64,000 nt of DNA from contig NZ_JAJUFQ010000013.1 of NCBI RefSeq assembly GCF_029263665.1, positions 46,941-110,940 on the forward strand. Direction: 5' to 3'. The position numbers were made by a program, and so were the translations under genes. The stretch's first letter is position 1; each line of letters starts with the position of its first letter. Origin of the DNA: Halomonas sp. (GTDB lineage Bacteria > Pseudomonadota > Gammaproteobacteria > Pseudomonadales > Halomonadaceae). The notes under the pieces are model-generated. The model made no database searches, had not been told where the DNA came from, and saw only the letters and a list, made by a program, of their open reading frames with translations. Of the stretch, positions 53,877-62,005 are shown one piece after another.

Positions 53877-56035
53877 ACCGAGTACTGTCCAGGCTCAACA
53901 GCATTGCCCAGAGAGCAGCGCAACGCAGTGATGTGATCATCGCCATGTTCATCGTGCTGGCGGTCGTCATGATGATCATTCCCCTGCCCACCTCCCTGGT
54001 GGATGCCCTGATCGGCATCAATATTGGTTTCAGCCTGCTGATTCTGATCGTGGCGTTCTACATCTCCCACCCCGTCGAGTACTCCTCGCTACCGCCGATC
54101 ATTCTGCTGGCCACACTGTTTCGCCTGGCCCTTTCGATCACCACGACACGCTTGATCCTGCTGGAAGGCAATGCCGGCCAGATCGTCTCCGCATTCGGCA
54201 ACTTCGTCATCGCCGGCGAAGTGGTCATCGGTCTGGTGGTGTTCCTGATCATCACCGTGGCCCAGTTCCTGGTGATCACCAAAGGGGCTGAACGAGTTGC
54301 TGAAGTGGCAGCACGCTTCATCCTCGATGGCATGCCAGGCAAGCAGATGAGCATCGACAACGATGTACGCAATGGCCACATCGACCAGGAGCAGGCTCGT
54401 ATCAAGCGCAACCGCCTCGAACGAGAAAGCCAACTTTATGGCTCGATGGATGGGGCAATGAAGTTCGTCAAGGGTGATGCCATCGCAGGCCTGGTGATTC
54501 TGTGCGTCAACCTGATCGGTGGTTTGCTGATCGGCATGCTCAAGCGCGACATGCCCTTTGGCGAGGCCGTCAACACTTACTCGCTACTGACGGTCGGCGA
54601 TGGCCTCATCGCCCAGATTCCTGCCCTGTTGATTGCCGTGGCTGCCGGTACTGTCGTCACCCGAGTGAACTCCGATCAAGCCGGCGACCTGGGCAGCGAG
54701 ATCGTGACGCAATTGGGCAGCAATTCCCGCGCCCTGGGGCTGACAGCTGCCATCATGTTCTTCGCCGCCTTCATTCCCGGCTTTGCCACCGGCGTGTTTC
54801 TGGTGCTGGCTGCCGGACTCGGCCTGGCCGCATGGTGGGTACGGCGGCGTTACCGTCGGGATCATCCAGAAGACAGCAGTGGCGAATCATCGGCTCCCTC
54901 CTCCTCCGTTGACAGCACTCAGCCCTCTGCTTCTGGCGCAGAAGCATTGGCCTCGGGTCAACAATTGCCAACCACCCAGCACCGGCTTGTCGTGTCGCTG
55001 GGATCGGCTCTGGCCGAGGAAATCCCCCTCGATTCCCTGCGTGGCGTAGTGGACGCCACACGCCAGCGTGTCGCCAGTGAACTCGGCATCGACATCCCTG
55101 CCGTTGGCGTACGCAGTGATGCTTTCCGTGAAGCTCAGGGCATGGCGATCGAACTCGATGAAGTTCCCGTACTGGAAGGGGAAGTTCCTGCCGGCCATGT
55201 ACTGCTTGATGACGACCCCATGCACCTGGAACTGCTTGAAGTCGAATACCTCAGCCGTCCCTCGCTAACCAGCCGCGCCTCGAGCCATTGGGTGGATGCC
55301 CAGTCGCAGTCACTGCTCGACGAAGCAGGTATCGGCTACCAGCTACCGCAACAGGTGCTGTGCCAGTGCCTTGAGCGCGTCCTGACTCGCTATGCAGGCG
55401 AATTCGTCGGCATCCAGGAGACACGCTCTCTGCTGTCGCAGATGGAACAGGATTACTCCGAACTGGTCGGCGAAGCGGTCCGTGTCGTATCCCTGCAGAA
55501 AATGGCCGATGTGCTGCGACGCCTGGTGGAAGAAGGTGTTCCCTTGCGTGCACTGCGCACCATTCTTGAAGCCATGGTGACCTGGGGAGCGCAGGAGCAA
55601 AGTGTTGGGCGACTGGTCGAGCGGATTCGTGGTGCTTTGGCACGTCAGATCTGCCACCGCTATGCGCGCAATGACCGCGTCCTGCCCGCCTGGGTCATCA
55701 CCCGTCAGTTGGAAGAAACGATTCGCTCGGCATTGCGCGACAACGACGGTACTCCCAGGACCAGCAACCTGCCGGTGCCACTGTCTCGCTCACTGAACAA
55801 CTGGTTCCAGCACCGCTTGAGCGAGCTGGACGCAGATGTGTCCCCAGTGATCGTCGCTTCCAGCGACGTACGCCCGGTCCTGCAGCAATGGGTCAATCGC
55901 CACCACCTGGACCTTCCTGTGATGTCCTGGCAGGAGATCGCAGCAGAATTCAACCTCCAGGCGCTGGCCCAGGTCCGCCTGCCCACGGTATCGGCCCAGG
56001 GAAGCGCCTCTTCGACAGCGGCCTCCAGGGAGTAG
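53873..56035 (+). CDS. sctV: T3SS export gate protein SctV
   Basis: 720 residues. About eight N-terminal membrane helices with the signature SSLPPIILLATLFRLALSITTTRLIL and the cytoplasmic loop VAARFILDGMPGKQMSIDND. A linker (about residues 335-365, Ser-rich) leads to the C-terminal nonameric ring domain (VEYLSRPSL..., LLSQMEQDYSELVGEAVRVV). It receives chaperone-effector complexes and takes part in proton-driven export. It overlaps the TPR gene by four bases. Confidence 0.96.
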   Translation: MNRVLSRLNSIAQRAAQRSDVIIAMFIVLAVVMMIIPLPTSLVDALIGINIGFSLLILIVAFYISHPVEYSSLPPIILLATLFRLALSITTTRLILLEGNAGQIVSAFGNFVIAGEVVIGLVVFLIITVAQFLVITKGAERVAEVAARFILDGMPGKQMSIDNDVRNGHIDQEQARIKRNRLERESQLYGSMDGAMKFVKGDAIAGLVILCVNLIGGLLIGMLKRDMPFGEAVNTYSLLTVGDGLIAQIPALLIAVAAGTVVTRVNSDQAGDLGSEIVTQLGSNSRALGLTAAIMFFAAFIPGFATGVFLVLAAGLGLAAWWVRRRYRRDHPEDSSGESSAPSSSVDSTQPSASGAEALASGQQLPTTQHRLVVSLGSALAEEIPLDSLRGVVDATRQRVASELGIDIPAVGVRSDAFREAQGMAIELDEVPVLEGEVPAGHVLLDDDPMHLELLEVEYLSRPSLTSRASSHWVDAQSQSLLDEAGIGYQLPQQVLCQCLERVLTRYAGEFVGIQETRSLLSQMEQDYSELVGEAVRVVSLQKMADVLRRLVEEGVPLRALRTILEAMVTWGAQEQSVGRLVERIRGALARQICHRYARNDRVLPAWVITRQLEETIRSALRDNDGTPRTSNLPVPLSRSLNNWFQHRLSELDADVSPVIVASSDVRPVLQQWVNRHHLDLPVMSWQEIAAEFNLQALAQVRLPTVSAQGSASSTAASRE

Positions 56036-56160
56036 CACAACGCCATCATGATGACTCACTCCGGAGCAGTGCGCTGATGGGGATAAAAAACCTTCAACAA
56101 CAAGGCATTGGAAGACAAACACCAGGAGCAAATGTCAGCAGCACCAGGTTAAAAACAGCA

Positions 56161-56260
56161 CTTTGAAAACAACATTTTCCAAAACAACGCTTTGAAAACA
56201 ACACTTTGAAAACAATGTTTTTGAAAACAATACTTTGAAAACAATGCTTTAAAAGCAATG
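56161..56260. repeat. Seven tandem 14-15 bp repeats between sctV and the secretin gene
   Basis: Units are variants of CTTTGAAAACAAYR, starting at 56161, 56175, 56190, 56204, 56218, 56233 and 56247. The last unit ends 19 bases before the GTG at 56280 and about 100 before the preferred secretin ATG at 56364. Short minus-strand ORFs in it are artefacts of the repeat. Possible roles: regulator-binding array, a phase-variable leader, or slippage product. Confidence 0.9.
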
Positions 56261-56363
56261 TCTTGCATGGAGCCAACCTGTGACGCAAGCAACGTCCATA
56301 ATGCCCTTGATGGCACGTCGTCCCACCACGACGCCACCGCTAGTCCACCTGTTCTACTGCGCG

Positions 56364-57638
56364 ATGACGCGAGTCATGACGCCGCTGATGCTGCTGCTGG
56401 CATTCATTGGCCATGCGCATGCCCAATCAGAGTCAGCACTGTCTCTGGAAACCGGGCAAGGCCGTATCCTGCGCTTTGGTCAGGATGTCGCTTCCGTGTT
56501 CGTTGCCAACCCGGAGGTTGCCGATGTTCAAGTCGTGTCACCCGGGGTGGTTTATGTGTTCGGCAAGCGCCATGGCGACACCAACCTGATTGCGCTCAGC
56601 AGTGACGAACAGACCCAGGCTTCCATGCGCCTGATGGTCAGCGATGGCGATCAAGGTGCCAATCGTGCCCTGCATTCCGCTGACAACAACAGCCAGATCC
56701 GCCTGAGCATGGCCGGTAATCAGCTGATCGCCGAAGGCCAGAGCCAGGATATCGAAGGTGCCATGGCCACCCAGTCCACGCTGGAAAGCCACACGCCAGA
56801 GAATGGCGGCATGCTGAACAACACCACCTACGACGGTGCGACCCAGATCAATCTGCGCGTTCGTTTTGCCGAGGTGGCGCGTGAAGAACTGCTGCAGTAT
56901 GGGGTCAGCTGGAGCGCACTGATCAACAACGGTTCATTCTCCCTGGGCGTCTTCCCAGGCTCGATGGCCAACGCCTCTTTCGGCACCATCGGCAGTGGCA
57001 TGGACAGTGTCGATGGTCTGCTCCAGGCCCTGCAGGAAAACAATCTGCTGCAGATCCTGGCCGAACCCAACATCACCGCCAAGACGGGCGAAACCGCCAG
57101 TTTCCTGGCCGGTGGCGAAATCCCCATTCCCGTACCGGCGGGTAACGAGCTGGTCGGCATCGAGTACAAGCAGTTCGGTGTCTCGTTGATGTTCACGCCG
57201 GTATTGCTGCCCAATGGCCGCATCTCGCTGGAAGTGCGCCCAGAGGTCAGCAGCCTGACCAATGAAGGTATCGAGATCGCAGGTACCAGCGTGCCAGGGC
57301 TTCAAGTGCGGCGTGCCGACACCATTGTTGAAGTAGGCAGTGGTCAGACCTTCGCCATTGCCGGCCTGTTCCAGCGCAACGCCTCCAACGATATCGAGCG
57401 CATTCCTGTGCTTGGCGATATGCCGATCCTCGGCAACTTGTTCCGCTCCCGGCGTTTCCAGCGTGACGAGACCGAACTGGTCATCCTCATCACGCCTTAT
57501 GTCGTAACGCCGGTCGAAGGACGCTCGTACAGGACACCGCTGGATCAAGCACGCGTGAGCAATGGTGCTGTGCGTGTCAATGATATGGCGCCTCCCCTGC
57601 AGGTCAGGGATGACCCCTTCGGCTTCTATCTGCAGTAA
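56364..57638 (+). CDS. sctC: RcpA/CpaC-type secretin used as T3SS outer-membrane ring
   Basis: About 424 residues from the ATG at 56364, which gives a normal signal peptide (LMLLLAFIGHAHAQ); a GTG at 56280 adds 28. The N-domain LRFGQDVASVFVANPEVADVQVVSP is the hallmark of Tad-pilus secretins (RcpA/CpaC), followed by a secretin core: RVRFAEVAREELLQYGV, LAEPNITAKTGETASFLAGGEIPIPV, GRISLEVRPEVSSL and LGNLFRSRRFQRDETELVILITPYVV. T3SS secretins normally carry N0 and N1 domains in the same chain. Here the N0-like part is a separate gene at 59042. Rhizobial RhcC1/RhcC2 are split in a similar way. Confidence 0.9.
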   Translation: MTRVMTPLMLLLAFIGHAHAQSESALSLETGQGRILRFGQDVASVFVANPEVADVQVVSPGVVYVFGKRHGDTNLIALSSDEQTQASMRLMVSDGDQGANRALHSADNNSQIRLSMAGNQLIAEGQSQDIEGAMATQSTLESHTPENGGMLNNTTYDGATQINLRVRFAEVAREELLQYGVSWSALINNGSFSLGVFPGSMANASFGTIGSGMDSVDGLLQALQENNLLQILAEPNITAKTGETASFLAGGEIPIPVPAGNELVGIEYKQFGVSLMFTPVLLPNGRISLEVRPEVSSLTNEGIEIAGTSVPGLQVRRADTIVEVGSGQTFAIAGLFQRNASNDIERIPVLGDMPILGNLFRSRRFQRDETELVILITPYVVTPVEGRSYRTPLDQARVSNGAVRVNDMAPPLQVRDDPFGFYLQ

Positions 57639-57641
57639 GGA

Positions 57642-58100
57642 GTGGCAATGACGCATTCAAGTAAATCGTCAATGTGGATCAGGCTCTTGCCAAGGTGTGT
57701 GTTGCCAGGGCTTGTACTGCCCGTGCTGATGAGCGGCTGCTCCTCGTCAATGGGACCGATGTCCTGGGAGACAGGTTATCGCACGACCGAAGTCATCAAT
57801 TCGGAGAACCCCGAGACCCAGCGCATGGCATTGATCCCCAACACCTGCGCCTTGCCGACCGGTACCAATGGCATCATGACCTTGCCTTCAGGCTGTGCCA
57901 ACGACCTCAACCTGCAGTACATGGCGGAACGCCCCCAGGACCTGCTGGTGGGGCGGGAAATGGGGCCTGCACAGGCGGGGCCGGTGGCCACTGCCGCTCG
58001 CGAGCGTCTCACCGATCGTGAACAGAGCAGGATACGGCGAGATCGCGTTGGCGAAGAAGCACGCGGTTCGACCAGCTACGTCACCACAGGAGACATGTAG
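57642..58100 (+). CDS. CpaD-like lipoprotein
   Basis: 152 residues: lipoprotein signal with lipobox VLMSGC, then a domain whose end reads LPSGCANDLNLQYMAERPQDLLVGREMGPAQA. This matches the conserved C-terminal motif of CpaD (Tad pilus assembly lipoprotein: F-G-C-A-x-x-x-N-L-x-x-M-x-x-x-P-x-D-L). It is shorter than CpaD. It starts four bases after the secretin stop, so likely a secretin accessory in the outer membrane. A lipoprotein next to rhcC2 in rhizobia may be its counterpart. Confidence 0.78.
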   Translation: MAMTHSSKSSMWIRLLPRCVLPGLVLPVLMSGCSSSMGPMSWETGYRTTEVINSENPETQRMALIPNTCALPTGTNGIMTLPSGCANDLNLQYMAERPQDLLVGREMGPAQAGPVATAARERLTDREQSRIRRDRVGEEARGSTSYVTTGDM

Positions 58101-58120
58101 TCGATGAGCAGCGGATTCGG

Positions 58121-58897
58121 TTACTGGTTCATGGCAAGCCCGATGGCTCGCGCCTGCTCGCTGGGCGTGGAGATGTCACGGATCTGCTGGGCTCGCTCGA
58201 TCAGCGACTGGCGGCGGGAAACCGGCATGTCAGGAATTCGGATGCTCTGCGCCTGGGCGTCCTCCCCCGCCATCACCAGAACCAGAATCAGGCTGCGGAA
58301 ATGGCGCTCTTCTGCCAAGGGGGAAGCCGTGACATCACGCATCAGAGCGACAGCGTCGTTCCCCCGCCCTGCCAATGCCTGGGCCACGGCAAGGTTGGTC
58401 TGCAGGTCAGGATCATCCGGTGCCAGCTCCACGGCACGGGAAAAGTCAGTCACCGATGCATCGCCTTGTCCCAATAGCGCCTGGGCGGCTCCCAGTCGGC
58501 TCCAGGCCGCTGGGGTATCAATCTTGGGTGCCGCATGGCGCAGATTACGCTCTGCACTTTCGACCTTGCCCAGGCGCAACTGGGCACTACCCAGGCCAAA
58601 CAAGGCGTCGGCATTGTTGATGTCCTGCTTCAGCGCAGCCCGATATGAATCCACTGCGCCCTGGAAGTCACCAGCGGCGAGTTTTGCATCACCGAGGCGC
58701 ACATGAATATCGACACCATCCCCGCCCGGCACTTCGGCAGCGCGTTCGTACATGCTCGCAGCAGTGGCATAGTCACCGTGTGCAGCAATATCGTCCGCCA
58801 GCTTCAACAGGCGAGACTCTTCGGCACTCTGCGTGGAAGCACAAGCCGCCAGCAACGAACACAGCATAGGGATGGACAAGCGTACGCAGCAACGCAT
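58121..58897 (-). CDS. TadD-like TPR lipoprotein (secretin pilotin candidate)
   Basis: About 258 residues. Lipobox LLAACAS after a short signal (start ATG 58897, AAGGAG upstream; a longer in-frame start at 58945 would spoil the signal). Five or more TPR units, e.g. ADALFGLGSAQLRLGKVESAERNLRHA and PDLQTNLAVAQALAGRGNDAVALMRDV, and the TadD-like end (LILVLVMAGEDAQAQSI). TadD helps secretin assembly in Tad systems. It is the only T3SS-locus gene here on the minus strand, convergent with the CpaD-like gene. Confidence 0.8.
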   Translation of the reverse strand: MRCCVRLSIPMLCSLLAACASTQSAEESRLLKLADDIAAHGDYATAASMYERAAEVPGGDGVDIHVRLGDAKLAAGDFQGAVDSYRAALKQDINNADALFGLGSAQLRLGKVESAERNLRHAAPKIDTPAAWSRLGAAQALLGQGDASVTDFSRAVELAPDDPDLQTNLAVAQALAGRGNDAVALMRDVTASPLAEERHFRSLILVLVMAGEDAQAQSIRIPDMPVSRRQSLIERAQQIRDISTPSEQARAIGLAMNQ

Positions 58898-59003
58898 CAG
58901 GCACTCCTTGTCATGAAGACATGGCATGTTGTTTTTCGAAAACACCCAATAACCGCGGGTATTGAGTCATTCAATTGCAATCACGTCAACTAGATACTTA
59001 TTA

Positions 59004-59019
59004 GGAACACTAGCGTTCC
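59004..59019. promoter_or_regulatory. Near-perfect palindrome GGAACACTAGCGTTCC
   Basis: 16-base dyad with one mismatched pair, in the divergent region between the TadD-like and NolW-like genes. It lies 23 bases before the ATG at 59042. A candidate operator for a regulator of both transcripts. Confidence 0.5.
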
Positions 59020-59041
59020 ATTGGCAGGATCCCTGAACCAC

Positions 59042-59689
59042 ATGATGCCGAAACGAAAAAGATCACAGTGCTTTTTTCACCCTGAAAAAAAGGGAGTCTT
59101 GATAACGCAGATGCTGTTCGCGAGCCTGATCGCAGTGGCGATATCCACTACCACTCAGGCAGCTCCTCAGACACCTGAAGGTCAGGTGCAAGGAGAAAGC
59201 GGATGGATGACACGAGACTATCACTACATCATCGTCGAACAGGATGTACGTGACGTACTGAAGGAGTTCGGTAGAAACCTGGCGCTTCCTGTCGAGGTTT
59301 CCCGCAATGTCAGAGGCAAGGTCAAGGGAGAAATCAGGGCCACCACTGCGCGCGAGTTTCTGGAACAGGTCTGCGCCTCCAATGACCTGGCCTGGTATTT
59401 CGATGGTGGCGTATTGCACATCGCGACTCGCCAGGAACTGAGCCAGAGGACCTTCGATCTGGCCAGGGTCAATGGCGAGCAATTGATGGAAGATATTAAC
59501 AATAGCGGCACAGGTGAGCCATTACGCGCTAGGCTGACAGAAGATGGCTCGACACTGCAGGCTTGGGGCATGGATGCCTGGCTGGAAAGTATCGCACGCA
59601 ATATCGAAAGGCTGCGCAGCCCGGCGGCATCGGGCCGCGGTGAAGTAAGAGTGTTTCGCGGCAGTACTGCTCCCAGTCCTGCCGAATGA
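59042..59689 (+). CDS. NolW/RhcC1-like secretin N-domain protein
   Basis: About 215 residues. Hydrophobic export signal (LFASLIAVAISTTTQAA). The mature part reads as the N0/N1 part of a T3SS secretin: YHYIIVEQDVRDVLKEFGRNLALPVEVSRNVRGKVKGEI, FLEQVCASNDLAWYFDGGVLHIATRQE. No secretin barrel follows. Rhizobial NolW/RhcC1 is the known example of a separate T3SS secretin N-part. The start is uncertain (ATG 59042, 59045 or 59111; none with a good ribosome site). Confidence 0.82.
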   Translation: MMPKRKRSQCFFHPEKKGVLITQMLFASLIAVAISTTTQAAPQTPEGQVQGESGWMTRDYHYIIVEQDVRDVLKEFGRNLALPVEVSRNVRGKVKGEIRATTAREFLEQVCASNDLAWYFDGGVLHIATRQELSQRTFDLARVNGEQLMEDINNSGTGEPLRARLTEDGSTLQAWGMDAWLESIARNIERLRSPAASGRGEVRVFRGSTAPSPAE

Positions 59690-59763
59690 CAGCAACGTGG
59701 AACTAAGCAACACCTTCAATCGCAGCGTCTTTAATCACATCACCAAAGGCAAAGGAGGTTGAT

Positions 59764-59949
59764 ATGGCAACACCAGAAGTTTCAAACGTGGCTGGTGCCG
59801 ATCAGACATCGGCCCAGGATCAACAGCAAGCCTTCGAGCAGGCTGCCGAGAATGCCCGAGTCCAGCAGATCGTTGGCCAGGCCATCGGTTCTCTGGCTTC
59901 CACGCAGTTGATGGAATATGCCGGAGACATGCTCAAGGACGAAGGCTAG
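59764..59949 (+). CDS. 61-residue T3SS protein, needle/pilin candidate B
   Basis: MATPEVSNVAGADQTS, then a continuous helix-forming stretch (QQQAFEQAAENARVQQIVGQAIGSLA) and LMEYAGDMLKDEG. No database-known motif recognised. Evidence for an abundant structural subunit: the strongest ribosome site of the region (AAAGGAGG, 59751-59758), position directly before sctI-sctJ, length of 60-80 residues as in SctF/NopA proteins, and a 17-bp hairpin right after it. Inference only; candidate A at 51529 competes for the same role. Confidence 0.8.
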   Translation: MATPEVSNVAGADQTSAQDQQQAFEQAAENARVQQIVGQAIGSLASTQLMEYAGDMLKDEG

Positions 59950-59971
59950 GGTTTGTCTGAAAAGTCGGCGA
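59946..59971 (+). repeat. 26-bp element, copy 2 (after needle candidate B)
   Basis: CTAGGGTTTGTCT-G-AAAAGTCGGCGA, matching copy 1 at 42258 at 24 of 26 positions. Its TAG supplies the stop codon of the 61-residue gene. A TGAAAAGT within it is mirrored by ACTTTTCA at about 60050, so the 59952-60060 segment, with the hairpin in the middle, looks like a small palindromic (MITE-like) insertion. Confidence 0.75.
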
Positions 59972-60007
59972 ATGCAGGCACTTTTCTTACACAACCTTAC
60001 GCCGCCA

Positions 60008-60044
60008 GGGATTCAAGCGATTGCATGGCAATCGCTTGAATCCC
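60008..60044 (+). terminator. 17-bp perfect hairpin between candidate B and sctI
   Basis: GGGATTCAAGCGATTGC, loop ATG, and the exact complement. It has no T-run, so probably a transcript-stabilising or processing stem that uncouples abundant upstream mRNA from downstream sctI-sctN. Confidence 0.65.
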
Positions 60045-60074
60045 GGGTCACTTTTCAACAACTCAGGAGCGTTG

Positions 60075-60485
60075 ATGATGATTCCCGCGACAGAGGCAGG
60101 TGCCACTCCATTGAGTGCTCCGAATGCGGCAGGTATGCAAAACCTGACCTCACAGAACCTGTTCGAGCATATTGCCGGCCAGCAGGGAACGACGCTGCAG
60201 GCGACGACACCGGCTGAACTGGGGTCCAACCTTATGAATGCCTTGGAAAACCCCATTGAACAGGCGCAGAGCTTTGCCAGCGCTCTGCGAGCAGAGCGAG
60301 CCGGACATGCGCCTTCCGGTGCCAGCGTGCCAGGCAGTGACGCAGAGGGACTTGGCGACATGCAGTTCGATCGCATGCTCAACTCATTGACCGCCATGTT
60401 CGACCACGCAACGTTGATGAAGCTGATGTCGTCCTGCGCGTCCCAGACTTCCGGCGCCTTCCGAACGCTGCTGCGAGGACAGTGA
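60075..60485 (+). CDS. sctI: T3SS inner-rod protein SctI-like (HrpB2/NolB position)
   Basis: 136 residues. The disordered N-terminal two thirds are typical; the end LNSLTAMFDHATLMKLMSSCASQTSGAFRTLLRGQ-like stretch has the SctI pattern, a terminal amphipathic helix followed by L-L-R-x-Q. It sits immediately before sctJ as in Xanthomonas (hrpB2-hrcJ) and rhizobia (nolB-rhcJ). ATG at 60075 with AGGAG. Confidence 0.72.
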   Translation: MMIPATEAGATPLSAPNAAGMQNLTSQNLFEHIAGQQGTTLQATTPAELGSNLMNALENPIEQAQSFASALRAERAGHAPSGASVPGSDAEGLGDMQFDRMLNSLTAMFDHATLMKLMSSCASQTSGAFRTLLRGQ

Positions 60486-60488
60486 CAC

Positions 60489-61325
60489 TTGGCTTACATC
60501 TCGTCTATGCAAGCTGTTTCCATGCAAAACATGTCACCCCGGAAGGTAACGCTCCCGAGCGTCCTCAAGCTGCTGTTGGTGGTGGTCACGGCGCTGCTGC
60601 TGCAGGCCTGCGATACCGAGCTCTACACCGACCTCAACGAGCGTGAGGCCAATATCATGGTCGCCAGTCTGGCGCGCCATGGCATCCCGGCAAAACGTGT
60701 CGTTCAGGAGGGCGGCCTCATGAGCGTGACCGTCGATGAGGACAACTTCGCTGAAGCAGTCAGCATTCTCGATCGGCTGGGCCTTCCGCAGCAGAAGTTC
60801 TCCAATCTTGGCACAGTATTCGAAAGCAACAGCCTGGTGTCCTCACCGGTGCAGGAGCGCGCCCAGATGGTTTACGCGCTCAGTGAAGAACTGTCCCATA
60901 CCGTATCCCAGATCGATGGCATCCTCTCGGCGCGTGTCCATGTCGTGCTGCCGGACAACGACCTGCTCGAACGCAACAGCACTCCCTCGTCGGCCTCGGT
61001 GTTCATACGCTACTCACCGACCCTCGATGTCAATCCGCTGATCCCAAAGATCAAGACATTGGTGGCCAACAGCATTTCCGGTCTCGAATACGACAGTGTC
61101 TCGGTCGTTCCGGTTGCGGCGGTGTCCCTGGATATCGCTGAAGGCGCGCCCACCATGACCTTGAGCTCTTTCCTGGGTATCGCCATGCCAGCCTCCAGTG
61201 TGGCGCGGGCCGGCTGGATCTTCGGTACTCTGCTGGTCCTGGTGCTGGGCCTGGCCACGGCCCTCGGCTGGATACTGTGGCATCAGCGGCGGCGCGGCCC
61301 TTATGAGCTGGAGACACCACCATGA
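60489..61325 (+). CDS. sctJ: T3SS inner-membrane ring lipoprotein SctJ
   Basis: 278 residues from a TTG with GAGG upstream; ATGs at 60507, 60522 and 60531 are alternatives, and the last gives a normal short signal. Lipobox LLLQAC, then the YscJ/FliF ring-building domain (LYTDLNEREANIMVASLARHGIPAKRV; RVHVVLPDNDLLERNSTPSSASVFIRY) and a C-terminal membrane helix ahead of a basic tail. Pairs with SctD. Overlaps sctK by four bases. Confidence 0.95.
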   Translation: MAYISSMQAVSMQNMSPRKVTLPSVLKLLLVVVTALLLQACDTELYTDLNEREANIMVASLARHGIPAKRVVQEGGLMSVTVDEDNFAEAVSILDRLGLPQQKFSNLGTVFESNSLVSSPVQERAQMVYALSEELSHTVSQIDGILSARVHVVLPDNDLLERNSTPSSASVFIRYSPTLDVNPLIPKIKTLVANSISGLEYDSVSVVPVAAVSLDIAEGAPTMTLSSFLGIAMPASSVARAGWIFGTLLVLVLGLATALGWILWHQRRRGPYELETPP

Positions 61326-62005
61326 GTTCGGCCGTACCGGACACCTGGCAGGACTTCATTGCATCACCGGCGCGTAGTGTTGCGCTGCGTTGGCTGAGCG
61401 CCATGCTGGGCGACGTGGCGGATGAAGCGACCCAGACAGCACTGGCACAGCACCCTCGCTTCAAGCAACGCTTGGTCGAGCGCCTGATTGCGCAACACAA
61501 GCTGACGCCTCCTGCCGCGTTACCGGTGCCGGCAGAGGAAGATATTGCTCTGTTCCGCCTATCCCCCGATGCGGGAAGCGATCTCGTGCGTCACTGCGGC
61601 ATGATCTGCCATGCCCCGCTCTTCGTGCGCGAGATCCGCGCTCCGAGGGTGGTCGCGCTAAAGGAACGCTTCGGTGAAGCGCCATTTTTGGCCGCATTGG
61701 CCAATCGCGAGCTGGCCATCGTCGACACTGGTAATGCCCATGTTGATGACGATGCACTGGCTCACGCGGTACAGCGTGATGGCCTGGCATGTTTCGCCGT
61801 CTGGCTGTCGCGTCAGCCGACAGAGCTGGCCGACTGGCTGCGCCTAGGCATCGCAGATGATCGGCGCCTTTCTCAAGCTCAAGGGACATCTCGAGAGGCG
61901 TCTCCAGACGGCTTGGAGATCGCGCCATCGGTGCGTGAAAAAGGCATCGATATTGTGCGTCGTGCCGCCTCGGCCATGTTGAAACGCGGGGAGCTGACGC
62001 CATGA
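61322..62005 (+). CDS. sctK: T3SS SctK-like accessory (HrpB4/NolU position)
   Basis: 227 residues. Not strongly conserved, but order and size match SctK, the cytoplasmic sorting-platform linker between SctD and SctQ/SctL. It begins in the stop codon of sctJ and overlaps sctL (ATGA). Helical segments (FIASPARSVALRWLSAMLGD; LFRLSPDAGSDLVRHCGMICHA) are consistent with the family. Position is the main evidence. Confidence 0.75.
   Translation: MSSAVPDTWQDFIASPARSVALRWLSAMLGDVADEATQTALAQHPRFKQRLVERLIAQHKLTPPAALPVPAEEDIALFRLSPDAGSDLVRHCGMICHAPLFVREIRAPRVVALKERFGEAPFLAALANRELAIVDTGNAHVDDDALAHAVQRDGLACFAVWLSRQPTELADWLRLGIADDRRLSQAQGTSREASPDGLEIAPSVREKGIDIVRRAASAMLKRGELTP

Noticed and set aside
56094..56337. 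Two minus-strand ORFs with repeated VFK/FSK units
   Set aside because: They are translations of the tandem DNA repeat, lack ribosome sites and oppose the T3SS operon.
59950..60060. Complete transposon between the 61-residue gene and sctI
   Set aside because: About 110 bases only, no coding capacity; at most a MITE-like remnant.
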